In this document: positions 31,589 through 41,169 of the stretch, piece after piece
Layout of the letters: every line of letters begins with the position of its first letter
Position numbering within the stretch: the first letter of the stretch is position 1
From: Sphingomonadales bacterium
Lineage (GTDB): Bacteria; Pseudomonadota; Alphaproteobacteria; Sphingomonadales; Sphingomonadaceae
Reading direction: 5' to 3'
DNA length: 64,000 bases
Assembly (NCBI GenBank): GCA_027486415.1
Contig: JAIXPC010000006.1
Coordinates: forward strand, 1-64,000
Position numbers and translations under genes: made by a program
Notes under the pieces: generated by a model
Databases searched by the model: none
Told to the model about the DNA's origin: nothing
What the model saw: the letters and a program-made list of their open reading frames with translations, nothing else

Positions 31589-32519
31589 AAAGGCGCGGGT
31601 TGGCGTCCTCATTTCCGGGCGCGGCAGCAACATGGCCGCGCTGCTCTATGCCAGCCGCCAATATGACTGCCCCTACGAGATCGTCGTCGTCGGATCGAAC
31701 GATCCCGATGCCGCCGGCCTCGCGCTGGCCAGGGCGGAAGGTCTGCCCACCTTTGCCCACAGCCACGTGGGGAAGAAGCGCGCCGAGTTCGATGCGATCA
31801 TCACGGCCGAGCTGGAACGGTCCGGCGTCACCCACATCGCGCTGGCCGGCTACATGCGGCTGCTGTCGGCCGAGTTCGTCAGCCACTGGGCGGGGCGCTG
31901 CCTCAACATCCACCCGTCGCTGCTGCCCAAGCACAAGGGCCTTCACACCCACGCCGCCGTGCTGGCCGCCGGCGAGACAGAGAGCGGCTGCACCGTGCAC
32001 GTGGTGACGCCGGAGCTGGACGATGGGCCCATCCTGGGCCAGGCCCGCGTCGCCGTGCTGCCGGGCGATACGGAGGCCAGCCTCGCCGCCCGCATCCAGT
32101 ATGCCGAACACCAGCTTTATCCGCGCGTGCTGGCCGATTTCGTCTCCGCCGCCAGCCGGCCACAGGCGCTGCTGGAACGCGTGCGCGGCCTGGCGCTGAG
32201 CCTGCCGGCGACGGCCGAGAAACTGTCCCACGGCTCGCCCGGATTTTTCGTCGAGGGCGGCAAGTTCTTTGCCTATTTCAGCGACAATCATCACGGCGAC
32301 GGCGTCACCGCCCTGCTGCTGAAGGTTTCCGGCCTTGATGAGGCCGCCATGCGACAAGAGCAGGACCCGGATCGCTTCTTCCGCCCCAAATATTTCGGCC
32401 CCGCCGGCTGGGTGGGCATCGTCCTGACCGACGGGCCGGACTGGGCGATGATCGAGACGATGCTGGGCGCGGCGTGGCGACTGTGTGCGCCCAGGCGGCT
32501 GGCCGGGCTGCCGATCTGA
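31581..32519 (+). CDS. purN: Phosphoribosylglycinamide formyltransferase fused to a YjbR/MmcQ domain
   Basis: Residues 1-190 are a complete GAR transformylase using 10-formyl-THF: RGSNMAAL near the N-terminus and catalytic N109, H111 ([10 protein letters not shown]) and D147 (TPELDDGP), matching E. coli N106/H108/D144. Residues from about 195 to 312 are not part of PurN and look like the MmcQ/YjbR (DUF419) fold: [45 protein letters not shown] and a tail with [13 protein letters not shown]. There is no stop or frame break between them. Start by 8-base overlap with purM (ATGCCTGA). What the extra domain does is unknown. Confidence 0.9.
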   Translation: MPEKARVGVLISGRGSNMAALLYASRQYDCPYEIVVVGSNDPDAAGLALARAEGLPTFAHSHVGKKRAEFDAIITAELERSGVTHIALAGYMRLLSAEFVSHWAGRCLNIHPSLLPKHKGLHTHAAVLAAGETESGCTVHVVTPELDDGPILGQARVAVLPGDTEASLAARIQYAEHQLYPRVLADFVSAASRPQALLERVRGLALSLPATAEKLSHGSPGFFVEGGKFFAYFSDNHHGDGVTALLLKVSGLDEAAMRQEQDPDRFFRPKYFGPAGWVGIVLTDGPDWAMIETMLGAAWRLCAPRRLAGLPI

Positions 32520-32539
32520 CGGGCCAATGGCCCGGCTGA

Positions 32540-32893
32540 TCAGATGAGGCGGTGAACGGCCGACAGGATTTCCGACAGGCGATAGGGCTTGGCGAAGAAC
32601 AGCGCCCCTTCCACCGCGCCCGGCGCCTGGGCACTGTAACCGGTGGTATAGATCACCGGCAATTGCGGCCGCACCTCCCGCGCCCGGCGGGCGATGTCCC
32701 AGCCGTCCAGCTTTCCCGGCATCCTGATGTCGGTGAACAGCAGGTCGATCGGTGCACCGGATTCGATACGGGCCATGGCAGAGTCGGCATTCTCGGCGGT
32801 CAGCACCTCGAACCCGGCGTCCTCGAACTCCAGCATGGCGATTTCGAGCACCAGATCTTCGTCCTCGACGATCAGAACCGTGGGCTTAGTCAT
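32540..32893 (-). CDS. Single-domain response regulator
   Basis: 117-residue receiver with no output domain. Acidic pocket E10-D11-E12 (LIVEDED), phospho-acceptor D55 in LLFTDIRMPG, the T/S switch in YTTGYSA and the conserved K of FAKPYRLSEI. The start is set by the 8-base overlap with the kinase stop (ATGACTAA). Being coupled to the upstream kinase, it is probably its partner, passing the signal by protein contact or in a phosphorelay. Convergent with purN. Confidence 0.93.
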   Translation of the reverse strand: MTKPTVLIVEDEDLVLEIAMLEFEDAGFEVLTAENADSAMARIESGAPIDLLFTDIRMPGKLDGWDIARRAREVRPQLPVIYTTGYSAQAPGAVEGALFFAKPYRLSEILSAVHRLI

Positions 32894-34070
32894 CGTCGCG
32901 CCTTGTCTCGCCATCGTGGGTGGGCAGGGAAATGATTAGGGTGGTGCCTTCTCCCACCGTGCTTTCGATATCGATCTCGCCGCCCGATTGCTTGGTAAAG
33001 CCATAGACCTGGCTGAGGCCAAGGCCGCTGCCCTTGCCCACCCCCTTGGTGGTGAAGAAGGGTTCAAAGACATGGTTGATGACATCGGGCGCCATGCCGG
33101 TGCCGGTATCGGATACCAGCAGGCAGGTTCGCCCTTCCGCCGCGCGGGTGGCAATTGTCAGATGGCCACCGCCCGGCATGGCATCGCGCGCATTCAGCGC
33201 CAGGTTGAGGATGGCATTTTCGGTCTGGCCCACGTCGACAAGCACCTTCCCGGCGGCCGGATCCAGATCCAGCTGCAGATGCACCTCTGGCCCCAATGTG
33301 CGCGTGATCATTTCCGACATGCCACTGACAATCTCATTGATTTCAGAAGGTTCCGCCTGCAGCGACTGCTGCCGCGAAAAGGCCAGCAGCTGATGGGTCA
33401 GGCGGGCGGCCCGGCTGGCCCCCTTCATGGCGCTGTCCAGCGCCTTGCCGATACGGGGATCGTCGGCAGCCAGCCGGTCGGCACGTTCCAGATTGGCCAC
33501 AACGATGGTCAGCAGGTTGTTGAAATCATGGGCGATACCGCCAGTCAGCTGGCCGACGGCTTCCATCTTCTGCGCCTGTCGCAGCATGGCTTCCACGCGT
33601 TCGCGCTCGATCACTTCATTCTGCAGCGACTGGAAGGCGAGATCGCGTTCCTCCATCCGCCTGTTCAACGTGTCGTTGGCCAGTGCCAGCTGGGCCGGCG
33701 ATGGCAGCGCCACCGCACGCGGCAGCAGCGGCCACAGTGCGACAGCAGTGCCAACAGATACCACTGCCGTGATCCCCTTGATCAGGCCCTGAACGCCATA
33801 GGCCGGCATCCACAGCGTGTAGATCGCGAACAGGTGGGTGGCCCCGCAAGCCATGATGAAGGCGGCAAACATCCACACCGCCCAGCGGAACTGCACGTCC
33901 CCGCGCCGCATCACGAACACCGCCAGCACGATCGGGATGGAGAAATAGGACAGGCCTATGAGCAGATCGGCAACGACATGGGTCCAGATCAGCGTGGGAT
34001 CCCACAACAGGCAAAAGCCGTGCGGCGGCAGGCCCTGCACGTTCAGCATCTTGTCGAGATAGTCGAGCAT
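32886..34070 (-). CDS. Histidine kinase with ethylene-receptor-like transmembrane sensor
   Basis: 394-residue membrane kinase. Residues 28-118 form three hydrophobic helices that align without gaps to the ethylene-binding domain of plant ETR1: D35, Y42, P46, I72, C75 and H79 correspond to ETR1 D25, Y32, P36, I62, C65 and H69, each offset by 10. C75 and H79 ([10 protein letters not shown]) are the copper ligands in ETR1. A linker coiled coil (residues 130-168) leads to HisKA with H181 in [11 protein letters not shown] and HATPase_c ([30 protein letters not shown]). The upstream frame is open for 65 more codons, but ATG 34070 begins just before the sensor. Paired with the response regulator downstream. 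Confidence 0.92.
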   Translation of the reverse strand: MLDYLDKMLNVQGLPPHGFCLLWDPTLIWTHVVADLLIGLSYFSIPIVLAVFVMRRGDVQFRWAVWMFAAFIMACGATHLFAIYTLWMPAYGVQGLIKGITAVVSVGTAVALWPLLPRAVALPSPAQLALANDTLNRRMEERDLAFQSLQNEVIERERVEAMLRQAQKMEAVGQLTGGIAHDFNNLLTIVVANLERADRLAADDPRIGKALDSAMKGASRAARLTHQLLAFSRQQSLQAEPSEINEIVSGMSEMITRTLGPEVHLQLDLDPAAGKVLVDVGQTENAILNLALNARDAMPGGGHLTIATRAAEGRTCLLVSDTGTGMAPDVINHVFEPFFTTKGVGKGSGLGLSQVYGFTKQSGGEIDIESTVGEGTTLIISLPTHDGETRRDDD

Positions 34071-34231
34071 GGCCGGCGGCCTCCACGGCTTGGGGGGAAC
34101 CGTCTGGAAAGCAAGGGTAACGCACGGTGCCGGCACGGCAAGTCCGGCCCGGGTGAATTCCGACGATTGCGGGGGCCGCACCAACAGATTTGCGACGAAC
34201 CGGGCGGAGCCGAACCTGAAAAGCCAAACAA

Positions 34232-34261
34232 AAAGGGCCGCAGCGTCTGCTGCGGCCCTTT
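34232..34261 (-). terminator. Rho-independent terminator of ndk
   Basis: 12-bp stem (34232-34243 with 34250-34261), loop CGTCTG on the plus strand, and on the minus strand a following TTTTTGTTTGG. It lies 22 bases after the ndk stop. Confidence 0.85.
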
Positions 34262-34283
34262 GCAATAGCGAAGGCGCGTCGGC

Positions 34284-34706
34284 TCAGCCAACAATCTCGC
34301 ACTGCGAGAAGAAGTAGGCGATTTCGATCGCGGCGTTCTCGTCGCTGTCCGAACCGTGCACGGTGTTGGCTTCGATCGATTCGGCCAGTTCCTTGCGGAT
34401 GGTGCCGGGTTCGGCGTTGGCCGGGTTGGTGGCGCCCATGATGACGCGATAGGCCGGAACGGCGTCTTCGCCTTCCAGCACCTGCACGACGACCGGGCCG
34501 GAGATCATGAAGGCGACCAGTTCACCGAAGAAGCCGCGCTCGCGGTGGACGGCGTAGAAGCCTTCGGCCTGGGCCTGGGTCAGGTGCAGGCGCTTGCTCG
34601 CGACGATCTTCAGGCCGGCGGCTTCGATCATCGCATTCACCTTGCCGGTGATGTTGCGACGGGTGGCGTCGGGCTTGATGATCGAGAAGGTGCGCGTGAT
34701 GGCCAT
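34284..34706 (-). CDS. ndk: Nucleoside diphosphate kinase
   Basis: Equilibrates NTP pools by ping-pong phosphate transfer. The 140-residue protein has the phospho-histidine H117 in NTVHGSDS, the start [17 protein letters not shown] and [11 protein letters not shown]. Size and motifs are normal. It is transcribed apart from the kinase downstream because a strong terminator intervenes; pepA lies 90 bases upstream on the same strand. Confidence 0.98.
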   Translation of the reverse strand: MAITRTFSIIKPDATRRNITGKVNAMIEAAGLKIVASKRLHLTQAQAEGFYAVHRERGFFGELVAFMISGPVVVQVLEGEDAVPAYRVIMGATNPANAEPGTIRKELAESIEANTVHGSDSDENAAIEIAYFFSQCEIVG

Positions 34707-34796
34707 CGGAAAAATCCTGTGTTGCAATGCGGGAAATGCGGGTTGCGCGGCCCCCTACAGGCCGCGCCCCCGCTTTGCAAGCCGTGAGCGGCGAAA

Positions 34797-36275
34797 TCAG
34801 GCTTCGAAATTTTCGGCCACGAAGCGATCGAGCAGGCGGACGCCAAAGCCGGTGGCACCCTTGTCGTGCAGCGCGCCGGGCTTGGTGGCCCACACGGTGC
34901 CGGCGACATCGAGGTGGGCCCATTTCACGCCCGGCTTCACAAAGCGGCCGATGAACTGGGCCGCGGTGATCGAACCGCCTTCGCGCGGGCCGACATTCTT
35001 GATGTCGGCAATGTCGCTGTCGATCAGCTTGTCATAGGCATCGCCGATCGGCATCCGCCACAGTTTCTCGCCCACGGCGCTGCCAGCGGCGGCCAGCTGT
35101 GCGGCAAGGCCGTCATCATTGCAGAACATCCCGGCGTGTTCGTGGCCAAGGCTGATGATGATCGCGCCGGTCAGCGTCGCCAGATCGACGACGATTTCGG
35201 GGTTGAAGGTTTCCTGCGCCCACCAGATCGCATCGCACAGCACCAGCCGGCCTTCGGCATCGGTGTTGAGCACTTCCACCGTCTGGCCGTTCATGGTGGT
35301 GACGACGTCGCCGGGGCGCTGGGCATTGCCATCGGGCATATTCTCGACAAGGCCAACCACGCCCACCACGTGCGCCTTGGCCTTGCGGGCAGCCAGCGCG
35401 TGCATCGCGCCGGTGACGGCCCCGGCCCCGCCCATGTCCCACTTCATGTCTTCCATGCCGGCCGGCGGCTTCAGGCTGATGCCGCCGGTATCGAAGGTGA
35501 CGCCCTTGCCGACGAACACCACCGGCTTCACGTCGTCCTTGCCGGTGCCGTTCCAGCGCATGGCAAGGATGCGCGCCGGGCGGACGGAACCTTGCGCCAC
35601 GCCCAGCAGCGCGCCCATGCCCAGCCGCTTCATTTCGGCATCGTCGAGGATGATGAGTTCGACGCCCAGTGCAGCGAGGTCCATCGCCTGTTCGACGAAG
35701 CTTTCGGGATAGAGGATGTTGGGCGGCAGGGTGACGAGCGTGCGGGTGCGCGCCACGCCGCCGGCAATGCCCGACAGGCGTTCGTGGGTGGCCGCCGCAT
35801 CGCCGCCACCGATGATGGTGAGGCCAGCAAGGGTCGGCTTCTGCTTGTCCTTCAGCCGGGTGCGATACTGATCGAACCGCCACGAGCGCAGCACCGCACC
35901 ATGGGCGAGATGGGCGGCGAGCGTGCCTTCAACTGTGCCGGTCACATCGACCGTGGCAGTGGTTTCGCCGCTGGTAAGCAGACGCGCGGCAATCGCGCCG
36001 CCGATGCGTTCGGCAACGCTGGCATCGATCTTGTCGGCAGGGCCGGTGCCGACGATCAGCAGGCGCTGGGTGGCAAGGCCGGCGGGGGCAAAGAGTTCGA
36101 CGATGCTGCCCACGTCGCCTTCGAAGCGCGCGGCCCTGGCGGCGGCCTTCACCGCGCCGCCCGTGGCGGCATCGGCGGCGGCAGCGCCGGCCGACAGCGC
36201 GCCATCCGGCCCGGCCAGCACGACAAGCGCGGCAGCGGCATCAGCGGCGGAGGCGGCATAAGTGATCGACAGCAT
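34797..36275 (-). CDS. pepA: Leucyl aminopeptidase (M17)
   Basis: Cytosolic zinc/manganese aminopeptidase; in E. coli PepA also binds DNA in transcription and site-specific recombination. The 492-residue protein has GKGVTFDTGGISLKP, the family signature NTDAEGRLVL and GGSITAAQFIGRFV. The N-terminal domain is Ala-rich. A 20-residue longer frame exists upstream, but MLSITYAAS is a usual start. Divergent from lptD with a 100-base gap. Confidence 0.95.
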   Translation of the reverse strand: MLSITYAASAADAAAALVVLAGPDGALSAGAAAADAATGGAVKAAARAARFEGDVGSIVELFAPAGLATQRLLIVGTGPADKIDASVAERIGGAIAARLLTSGETTATVDVTGTVEGTLAAHLAHGAVLRSWRFDQYRTRLKDKQKPTLAGLTIIGGGDAAATHERLSGIAGGVARTRTLVTLPPNILYPESFVEQAMDLAALGVELIILDDAEMKRLGMGALLGVAQGSVRPARILAMRWNGTGKDDVKPVVFVGKGVTFDTGGISLKPPAGMEDMKWDMGGAGAVTGAMHALAARKAKAHVVGVVGLVENMPDGNAQRPGDVVTTMNGQTVEVLNTDAEGRLVLCDAIWWAQETFNPEIVVDLATLTGAIIISLGHEHAGMFCNDDGLAAQLAAAGSAVGEKLWRMPIGDAYDKLIDSDIADIKNVGPREGGSITAAQFIGRFVKPGVKWAHLDVAGTVWATKPGALHDKGATGFGVRLLDRFVAENFEA

Positions 36276-36375
36276 GAAAAACCCTTCCCGATTCGGTGCG
36301 CCGACCTGATTAGGCGGTCGCATACCCGCCGCCAAGCAGGTTGCAGGCCCGGCATGGCGCGGCTATCGACCCCAT

Positions 36376-38673
36376 GTGCGCGTTGAAAGCCCCCTTCCCG
36401 CGATCCGCCACGGCCTGTTGCTGGCCGTGGCTGCATTGGCGCTGCTGCCGGCCCCGGCGATGGCGCAGCGCATGGCCCCGGCGCTGTGGGGCAACCGCGA
36501 GCCGGCCAACCGCGATCCCGATGCGCCAGAGATCAGGCGCAACCTGCCGGCGCCGGGCGACACGGTCGATTTCGAGGCCGACCAGCTGACATATGACGAA
36601 GCCCGCCAGCTGGTGAGCGCCAGTGGGCGGGTGACGGTGTCGCGCGATGGATACAGGCTGGTCGCCGACCGGGTGGATTACACGCGCGGCGCCGATGGCA
36701 AGGATGGCGAGGTTGTCGCCATCGGCAATGTGCAGATCACCGATCCCGCCGGCAACCAGGCGCTGGGCGACCGCATCACCCTGACCGACAGCCTGAAGGA
36801 CGGCGCCATCGCCAACATGCTGCTGGTGCTGAACGACGGTGGCCGGCTGGGCGCCACGGCGGCCACGCGCAGCCCCGGCCGTTACCAGATGGATCGCGCC
36901 GTCTATTCGCCGTGCGCGGTGGTGGATGGTGACGGCTGCCCGCAGGTGCCGGTGTGGAAGATCAAGGCGGTGCGGATCGTCTATGACGAGACCCGCCATC
37001 GCATCTCCTACAAGAATGCCAGCCTGGAGATGTTCGGCGTCCCGGTGCTGTATCTGCCCAGCCTGTCCCACCCGGATGGCGACGCGCCGCGCGCGATGGG
37101 CGTGCTGGTGCCGGCAGTGGAAATCCAGCGCCAGCTGGGCGTGGGCCTGTCGATGCCGACGCACATCCCGCTGGGGCCGGATCACGACATCACGCTGACG
37201 CCCTGGCTTTATACCGCCACCAACCCGGCGCTGGCGTTCCAGGCGCGGCGGCTGCTGAAGGACGGACCGGTGCAGGTGGACGGCATGTTCACCTTTTCCC
37301 GCCGGTTCGATCTGGCACCCGATGGCGTGACCGAGGTGGACAAGGGCGAGCGGTTTCGCGGCTATCTGGGCGTGAAGGGCCGGTTGCAGCACAACAGCCG
37401 CTGGCGTTCGGTCTTCTCGGTGCGGCTGACCACCGACGACACGTTCAACCGCCGCTATGGCCTCGGCTTTGATGACACGCTGCGATCATCCTATGCCCTT
37501 GAACGGGTGACGGACGAAAGCTGGCTGTCGATTTCGGCCTGGTATTTCCAGGGGCTGCGCGCCAGCGACCGCACCGGGGAAATGCCGCTGGCGCTGCCGC
37601 TGATCGATTATGACTGGCGGCCGGATTGGGACGTTGCAGGCGGGCGCATGCGTTTTGGCGCCAATTCGCTGCTGCTGACCCGCAGCGACGGGCAGGACAT
37701 GTTCCGCGCCATCAGCTGGGCGCGCTGGGATCGCAGCCTGTTCACGCCGCTGGGCCAGCGCATCACCTTCAGCGGGCTGGCCCGCAGCGATCTTTATGAC
37801 GTGCGCGACAGCGCCAAGGCGACCTTCCCCGATTATGCCGGGCGCGATGGCTGGCGCGGGCGCGGGGTGGCGCTGGCCGCCGTCGATGTCAGCTGGCCGC
37901 TGGCCGGGCCGGCGCTGGGCGGCGAACAGGTGATCACGCCGCGCGTGCAGCTGGTGCTCAGCCCCCGCATCGCCAACTCGGGCTTTCCCAACGAGGATTC
38001 GCGGGCGTTCGAACTGGAAGACATCAGCCTGTTTGATCTCAACCGCACGCCCGGCCTTGACCGTGTCGAAAGCGGCAGCCGCATCACCTATGGGGCCGAA
38101 TACACGCTGGACCGCCCCGGCTGGCAGCTGCGCGCCGAGGTCGGCCAATCGGCGCGCATCGATGGCGACGGGATGGAATTTGCCGATGGCACCGGGTTTC
38201 GCGGCCGGCTGTCGGACGTGGTGGGCCGCATCAGCCTCAAATATGGCCGGCTGATCGAGCTGACCCACCGGTTCCGGCTGGACCAGGCCAATTTCGCCGT
38301 GCGCCGCAATGAAATCGACCTGACCGTGGGCGGCCGGCGATCCTATGTTTCGGCAGCCTACATCCGGCTCAATCGCAATGTCACGCTGGAGGACCTTGAG
38401 GACCGGCAGGAATTGCGGATCGCCGGGCGGCTGGCTTTTGCGCGGTACTGGGCGCTGTTTGGCAATGCCATCGTCGATCTGACGACGCGCGCCGAAAACC
38501 CCTTGTCGGACAGCGATGGTTTCCGCGCCATCCGCCACCGCGTCGGCATCCAGTACGAGGATGAATGTTTCCGGTTCGGCATCGGCTGGCGCCGCGATTA
38601 TGTCGGCGACCGCGATTTCCGGCCCGGCAACAATTTCCAGATCAGCGTGGCGTTCAAGACGCTGGGACAATAG
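36376..38673 (+). CDS. lptD: LPS-assembly protein LptD
   Basis: Outer-membrane beta barrel that inserts lipopolysaccharide together with LptE. The 765-residue protein begins with a signal peptide (GLLLAVAALALLPAPAMAQ), a periplasmic LptA-like domain (about 55-200, TVDFEADQLTYDEARQLVSA), and a C-terminal barrel ending in ISVAFKTLGQ. Only a few cysteines are present (YSPCAVVDGDGCPQ and DECFRFG), so the disulfide pattern differs from E. coli. The start is a GTG that keeps the signal peptide; an overlapping ATG two bases earlier is in another frame. Followed by surA, as in many proteobacteria. Confidence 0.95.
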   Translation: MRVESPLPAIRHGLLLAVAALALLPAPAMAQRMAPALWGNREPANRDPDAPEIRRNLPAPGDTVDFEADQLTYDEARQLVSASGRVTVSRDGYRLVADRVDYTRGADGKDGEVVAIGNVQITDPAGNQALGDRITLTDSLKDGAIANMLLVLNDGGRLGATAATRSPGRYQMDRAVYSPCAVVDGDGCPQVPVWKIKAVRIVYDETRHRISYKNASLEMFGVPVLYLPSLSHPDGDAPRAMGVLVPAVEIQRQLGVGLSMPTHIPLGPDHDITLTPWLYTATNPALAFQARRLLKDGPVQVDGMFTFSRRFDLAPDGVTEVDKGERFRGYLGVKGRLQHNSRWRSVFSVRLTTDDTFNRRYGLGFDDTLRSSYALERVTDESWLSISAWYFQGLRASDRTGEMPLALPLIDYDWRPDWDVAGGRMRFGANSLLLTRSDGQDMFRAISWARWDRSLFTPLGQRITFSGLARSDLYDVRDSAKATFPDYAGRDGWRGRGVALAAVDVSWPLAGPALGGEQVITPRVQLVLSPRIANSGFPNEDSRAFELEDISLFDLNRTPGLDRVESGSRITYGAEYTLDRPGWQLRAEVGQSARIDGDGMEFADGTGFRGRLSDVVGRISLKYGRLIELTHRFRLDQANFAVRRNEIDLTVGGRRSYVSAAYIRLNRNVTLEDLEDRQELRIAGRLAFARYWALFGNAIVDLTTRAENPLSDSDGFRAIRHRVGIQYEDECFRFGIGWRRDYVGDRDFRPGNNFQISVAFKTLGQ

Positions 38674-38809
38674 CGCGGCTTTCAGCCGTCATTCAGGCGA
38701 TGCCGGGCACAGCGGCCGCCGTCAGGCAAACAAGCGCTTTCCCCCATGCGCGCCCTTGCGCTAAGGGCAGACGGTGGGCGAAGCGCGGGACGCGCTGCGG
38801 AGCAGGTGG

Positions 38810-40168
38810 ATGAAGGTGAAATTGTTGAACGGGCTCTATGCCACCACGCTGGCCACGGCCATGGCCACCGCGATGCTGGTGCCTGCCGGCGGCGGCGCGC
38901 TGCTGGCCCAGGCCGCCAGCCGCAGCTTTTCGGCCGATGATCTGCCCGAACTGGCGGTGATGGGCGACGTTGATCCGACGCTTCGCAAGGCGCAGGCGAT
39001 CGTGAACGGCGACGTGATCACCGATACCGATATCGATCAGCGCCTGGGCCTGGTGCTGGCGGCCAACGGCGGCAAGATCGACGAGGCCGAAAAGCAGCGC
39101 CTGCGCCTGCAGATCATCCGCAACCTGATCGACGAGAAACTGCAGCTGCAGGAAGCGGTGGAAAACGACATCCGCATCAGCGAGGCCGATGTGACCCGGT
39201 CGTTCGAGCGCGTCGCCCAGAATTTCAAGCGCACGCCCGCCCAGTTCGACGAGTATCTGCGCCAGAGCGGTTCATCGGCCAACAGCCTGAAGGCGCAGAT
39301 CCGCGCCGAAATGGCGTGGAGCCGCGTGCTCCGCCGCAAGGTCGAACCGATGGTCAATGTCGGCGACGACGAGGTGCAGCAGGTCATCGACAAGCTGAAC
39401 GCCGCCAAGGGCAAGGACGAGTATCACGTTGGCGAAATCTTCCTGTCGGCAACGCCGGAAACCCTGAATGCGGTAATGGAGGATGCGGCGCGCATCGTCG
39501 GCCAGATCCGTGGCGGGGCGAGCTTTGTCGCCTATGCCCGCCAGTTTTCCGAAGCCTCCACCGCCGGCATCGGCGGCGATCTGGGCTGGGTGCGCGGCGA
39601 GCAGCTGAATGACGCTGTCTCCCCGGCCGTTGCGGCCCTGAATCCCGGCCAGATCACCGATCCGGTGGCGGTGCCCGGCGGCGTTGCCATCATGGCGCTG
39701 CTGGAAAAGCGCCAGGTGCTGGCCGCCGATCCGCTGATGGCGCAATTGAGCCTGAAGCAGCTGACCGTGCCGCTGAAGCCCAACACCACCGAGGAACAGG
39801 CCCGCGCCAAGGTGCAGGAAATCGGCGCGCTCACCCAGAACATGGGCGGCTGTGGCGGCGTCGAGGCACTGGCGCAGAAGCTGGGCGGCGAGGTTGCCAC
39901 CAACGACGCCATCCGCATGAAGGACCTGCCGCCGCCGCTGCAGGCCATCCTGGGCCGGATGTCGATCGGCGAATCCACCCCGGCCTTCGGTTCGGCCGAT
40001 GAAGGCCTGCGCGTGCTGGTGCTGTGCGGCCGCGACGACAGCGCGGTGCAGGCAAAGGCGCCCAATTTCGAGGAAATCTACGCCCAGATGAACGAGGAGC
40101 GGGTGAACAGCCGCGCCCGCCGTTACCTGCGCGATCTGAGGCGCGACGCCATCGTCGATTACCGTTGA
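38810..40168 (+). CDS. surA: Periplasmic peptidyl-prolyl isomerase and chaperone SurA
   Basis: Outer-membrane protein chaperone. The 452-residue protein has a signal peptide (ATTLATAMATAMLVPAG) and the N-terminal SurA chaperone domain (QAIVNGDVITDTDIDQRLGL, DEKLQLQEAVENDI). One parvulin-type PpiC domain is recognisable (VGEIFLSAT, GGDLGWVRGEQL, PVAVPGGVAIM) rather than the two of E. coli; the second may be degenerate around residues 310-420. AGGTGG precedes the ATG. It sits in lptD-surA-pdxA-rsmA, the common proteobacterial order, and shares a TGATG with pdxA. Confidence 0.93.
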   Translation: MKVKLLNGLYATTLATAMATAMLVPAGGGALLAQAASRSFSADDLPELAVMGDVDPTLRKAQAIVNGDVITDTDIDQRLGLVLAANGGKIDEAEKQRLRLQIIRNLIDEKLQLQEAVENDIRISEADVTRSFERVAQNFKRTPAQFDEYLRQSGSSANSLKAQIRAEMAWSRVLRRKVEPMVNVGDDEVQQVIDKLNAAKGKDEYHVGEIFLSATPETLNAVMEDAARIVGQIRGGASFVAYARQFSEASTAGIGGDLGWVRGEQLNDAVSPAVAALNPGQITDPVAVPGGVAIMALLEKRQVLAADPLMAQLSLKQLTVPLKPNTTEEQARAKVQEIGALTQNMGGCGGVEALAQKLGGEVATNDAIRMKDLPPPLQAILGRMSIGESTPAFGSADEGLRVLVLCGRDDSAVQAKAPNFEEIYAQMNEERVNSRARRYLRDLRRDAIVDYR

Positions 40169-41166
40169 TGGGGGCGACACTGGCGCCCCTGGCGGTTTCG
40201 ATCGGCGATCCCGCCGGCATCGGCCCCGAAATCATCGCCGGGGCGTGGGAACAGCGTGTTTCGGCCGGCCTGCCGCCGTTCCTGGCCATTGGCGACGCGC
40301 GCGCCATCCGGGCCGTGTGGGATGGGCCGATTGCTGTCCTGTCCGATCCCGCTGCCGCCGCCGCGGCCTTCGATGCGGCGCTGCCGCTGATCCAGGTCGA
40401 TGATCCCGGCGAGATCGTGCCGGGCGAGCCCAATCTTGCCGGCGCGCGCTGTGCGCTCGACAGCCTGGAACTGGCCGCCGGCATCACGCGGCAAGGCATG
40501 GCATCGGCACTGGTGACGGGGCCCGTTTCAAAGGCGCAATTGTTCGCCATCGGCTTCACCTATCCGGGGCAGACCGAATTCGTGGCCGAACGCTGCGGGG
40601 TTTCGGCGGCCAATGCGGTGATGATGCTGGCCGGGCCGACGCTTCGCAGCGTGCCGTTGACCGTGCACGTTCCCCTGGCCGACGTGCCGCGGCTGGTGAC
40701 GGCCGAATTGATCATCACCCGCGCCCGCATCACCGCCCGCGCCCTCACCCGCGATTTCGGCGTCGAAAACCCGCGCCTCGCCATTGCGGGGCTGAACCCC
40801 CATGCCGGCGAGAACGGCATGATGGGCCGCGAGGAGGTGGAGGTGATCCGCCCGGCGATCGAGGCGCTGCGCGCCGAGGGTATCGACGTGATCGGGCCCC
40901 TGCCCGCCGACACCATGTTCCACGCCGCCGCCCGCGCCCGTTATGATGCGGCGCTGTGCCAGTATCACGACCAGGCGCTGATCCCGCTGAAGGCGCTGCA
41001 TTTCGATGACGGCGTGAACCTGACCCTGGGCCTGCCCATCGTCCGCACCTCCCCCGATCACGGCACGGCGTTCGACATTGCCGGCAAGGGCGTCGCCACG
41101 CCGACCGCGATGATCGCCGCCATCCGCATGGCCGGCGCATGCGCCGCCCGCCGCGCCGGGGCCTGA
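40168..41166 (+). CDS. pdxA: 4-hydroxythreonine-4-phosphate dehydrogenase
   Basis: Pyridoxal phosphate synthesis enzyme that oxidises 4-phosphohydroxy-L-threonine with NAD. The 332-residue protein has SIGDPAGIGPEI at the start, TGPVSKAQL, GQTEFVAERCG and GLNPHAGENG, with the metal-ligand histidines in QYHDQALIPLK and SPDHGTAFD. The start is set by TGATG with the surA stop. It is followed after 3 bases by rsmA. Confidence 0.96.
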   Translation: MGATLAPLAVSIGDPAGIGPEIIAGAWEQRVSAGLPPFLAIGDARAIRAVWDGPIAVLSDPAAAAAAFDAALPLIQVDDPGEIVPGEPNLAGARCALDSLELAAGITRQGMASALVTGPVSKAQLFAIGFTYPGQTEFVAERCGVSAANAVMMLAGPTLRSVPLTVHVPLADVPRLVTAELIITRARITARALTRDFGVENPRLAIAGLNPHAGENGMMGREEVEVIRPAIEALRAEGIDVIGPLPADTMFHAAARARYDAALCQYHDQALIPLKALHFDDGVNLTLGLPIVRTSPDHGTAFDIAGKGVATPTAMIAAIRMAGACAARRAGA

Positions 41167-41169
41167 CCG

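Noticed and set aside
34203-34221. Two GAAC-like words near the kinase leader
   Set aside because: Spacing is 11, not 7, so they are not a LexA box.
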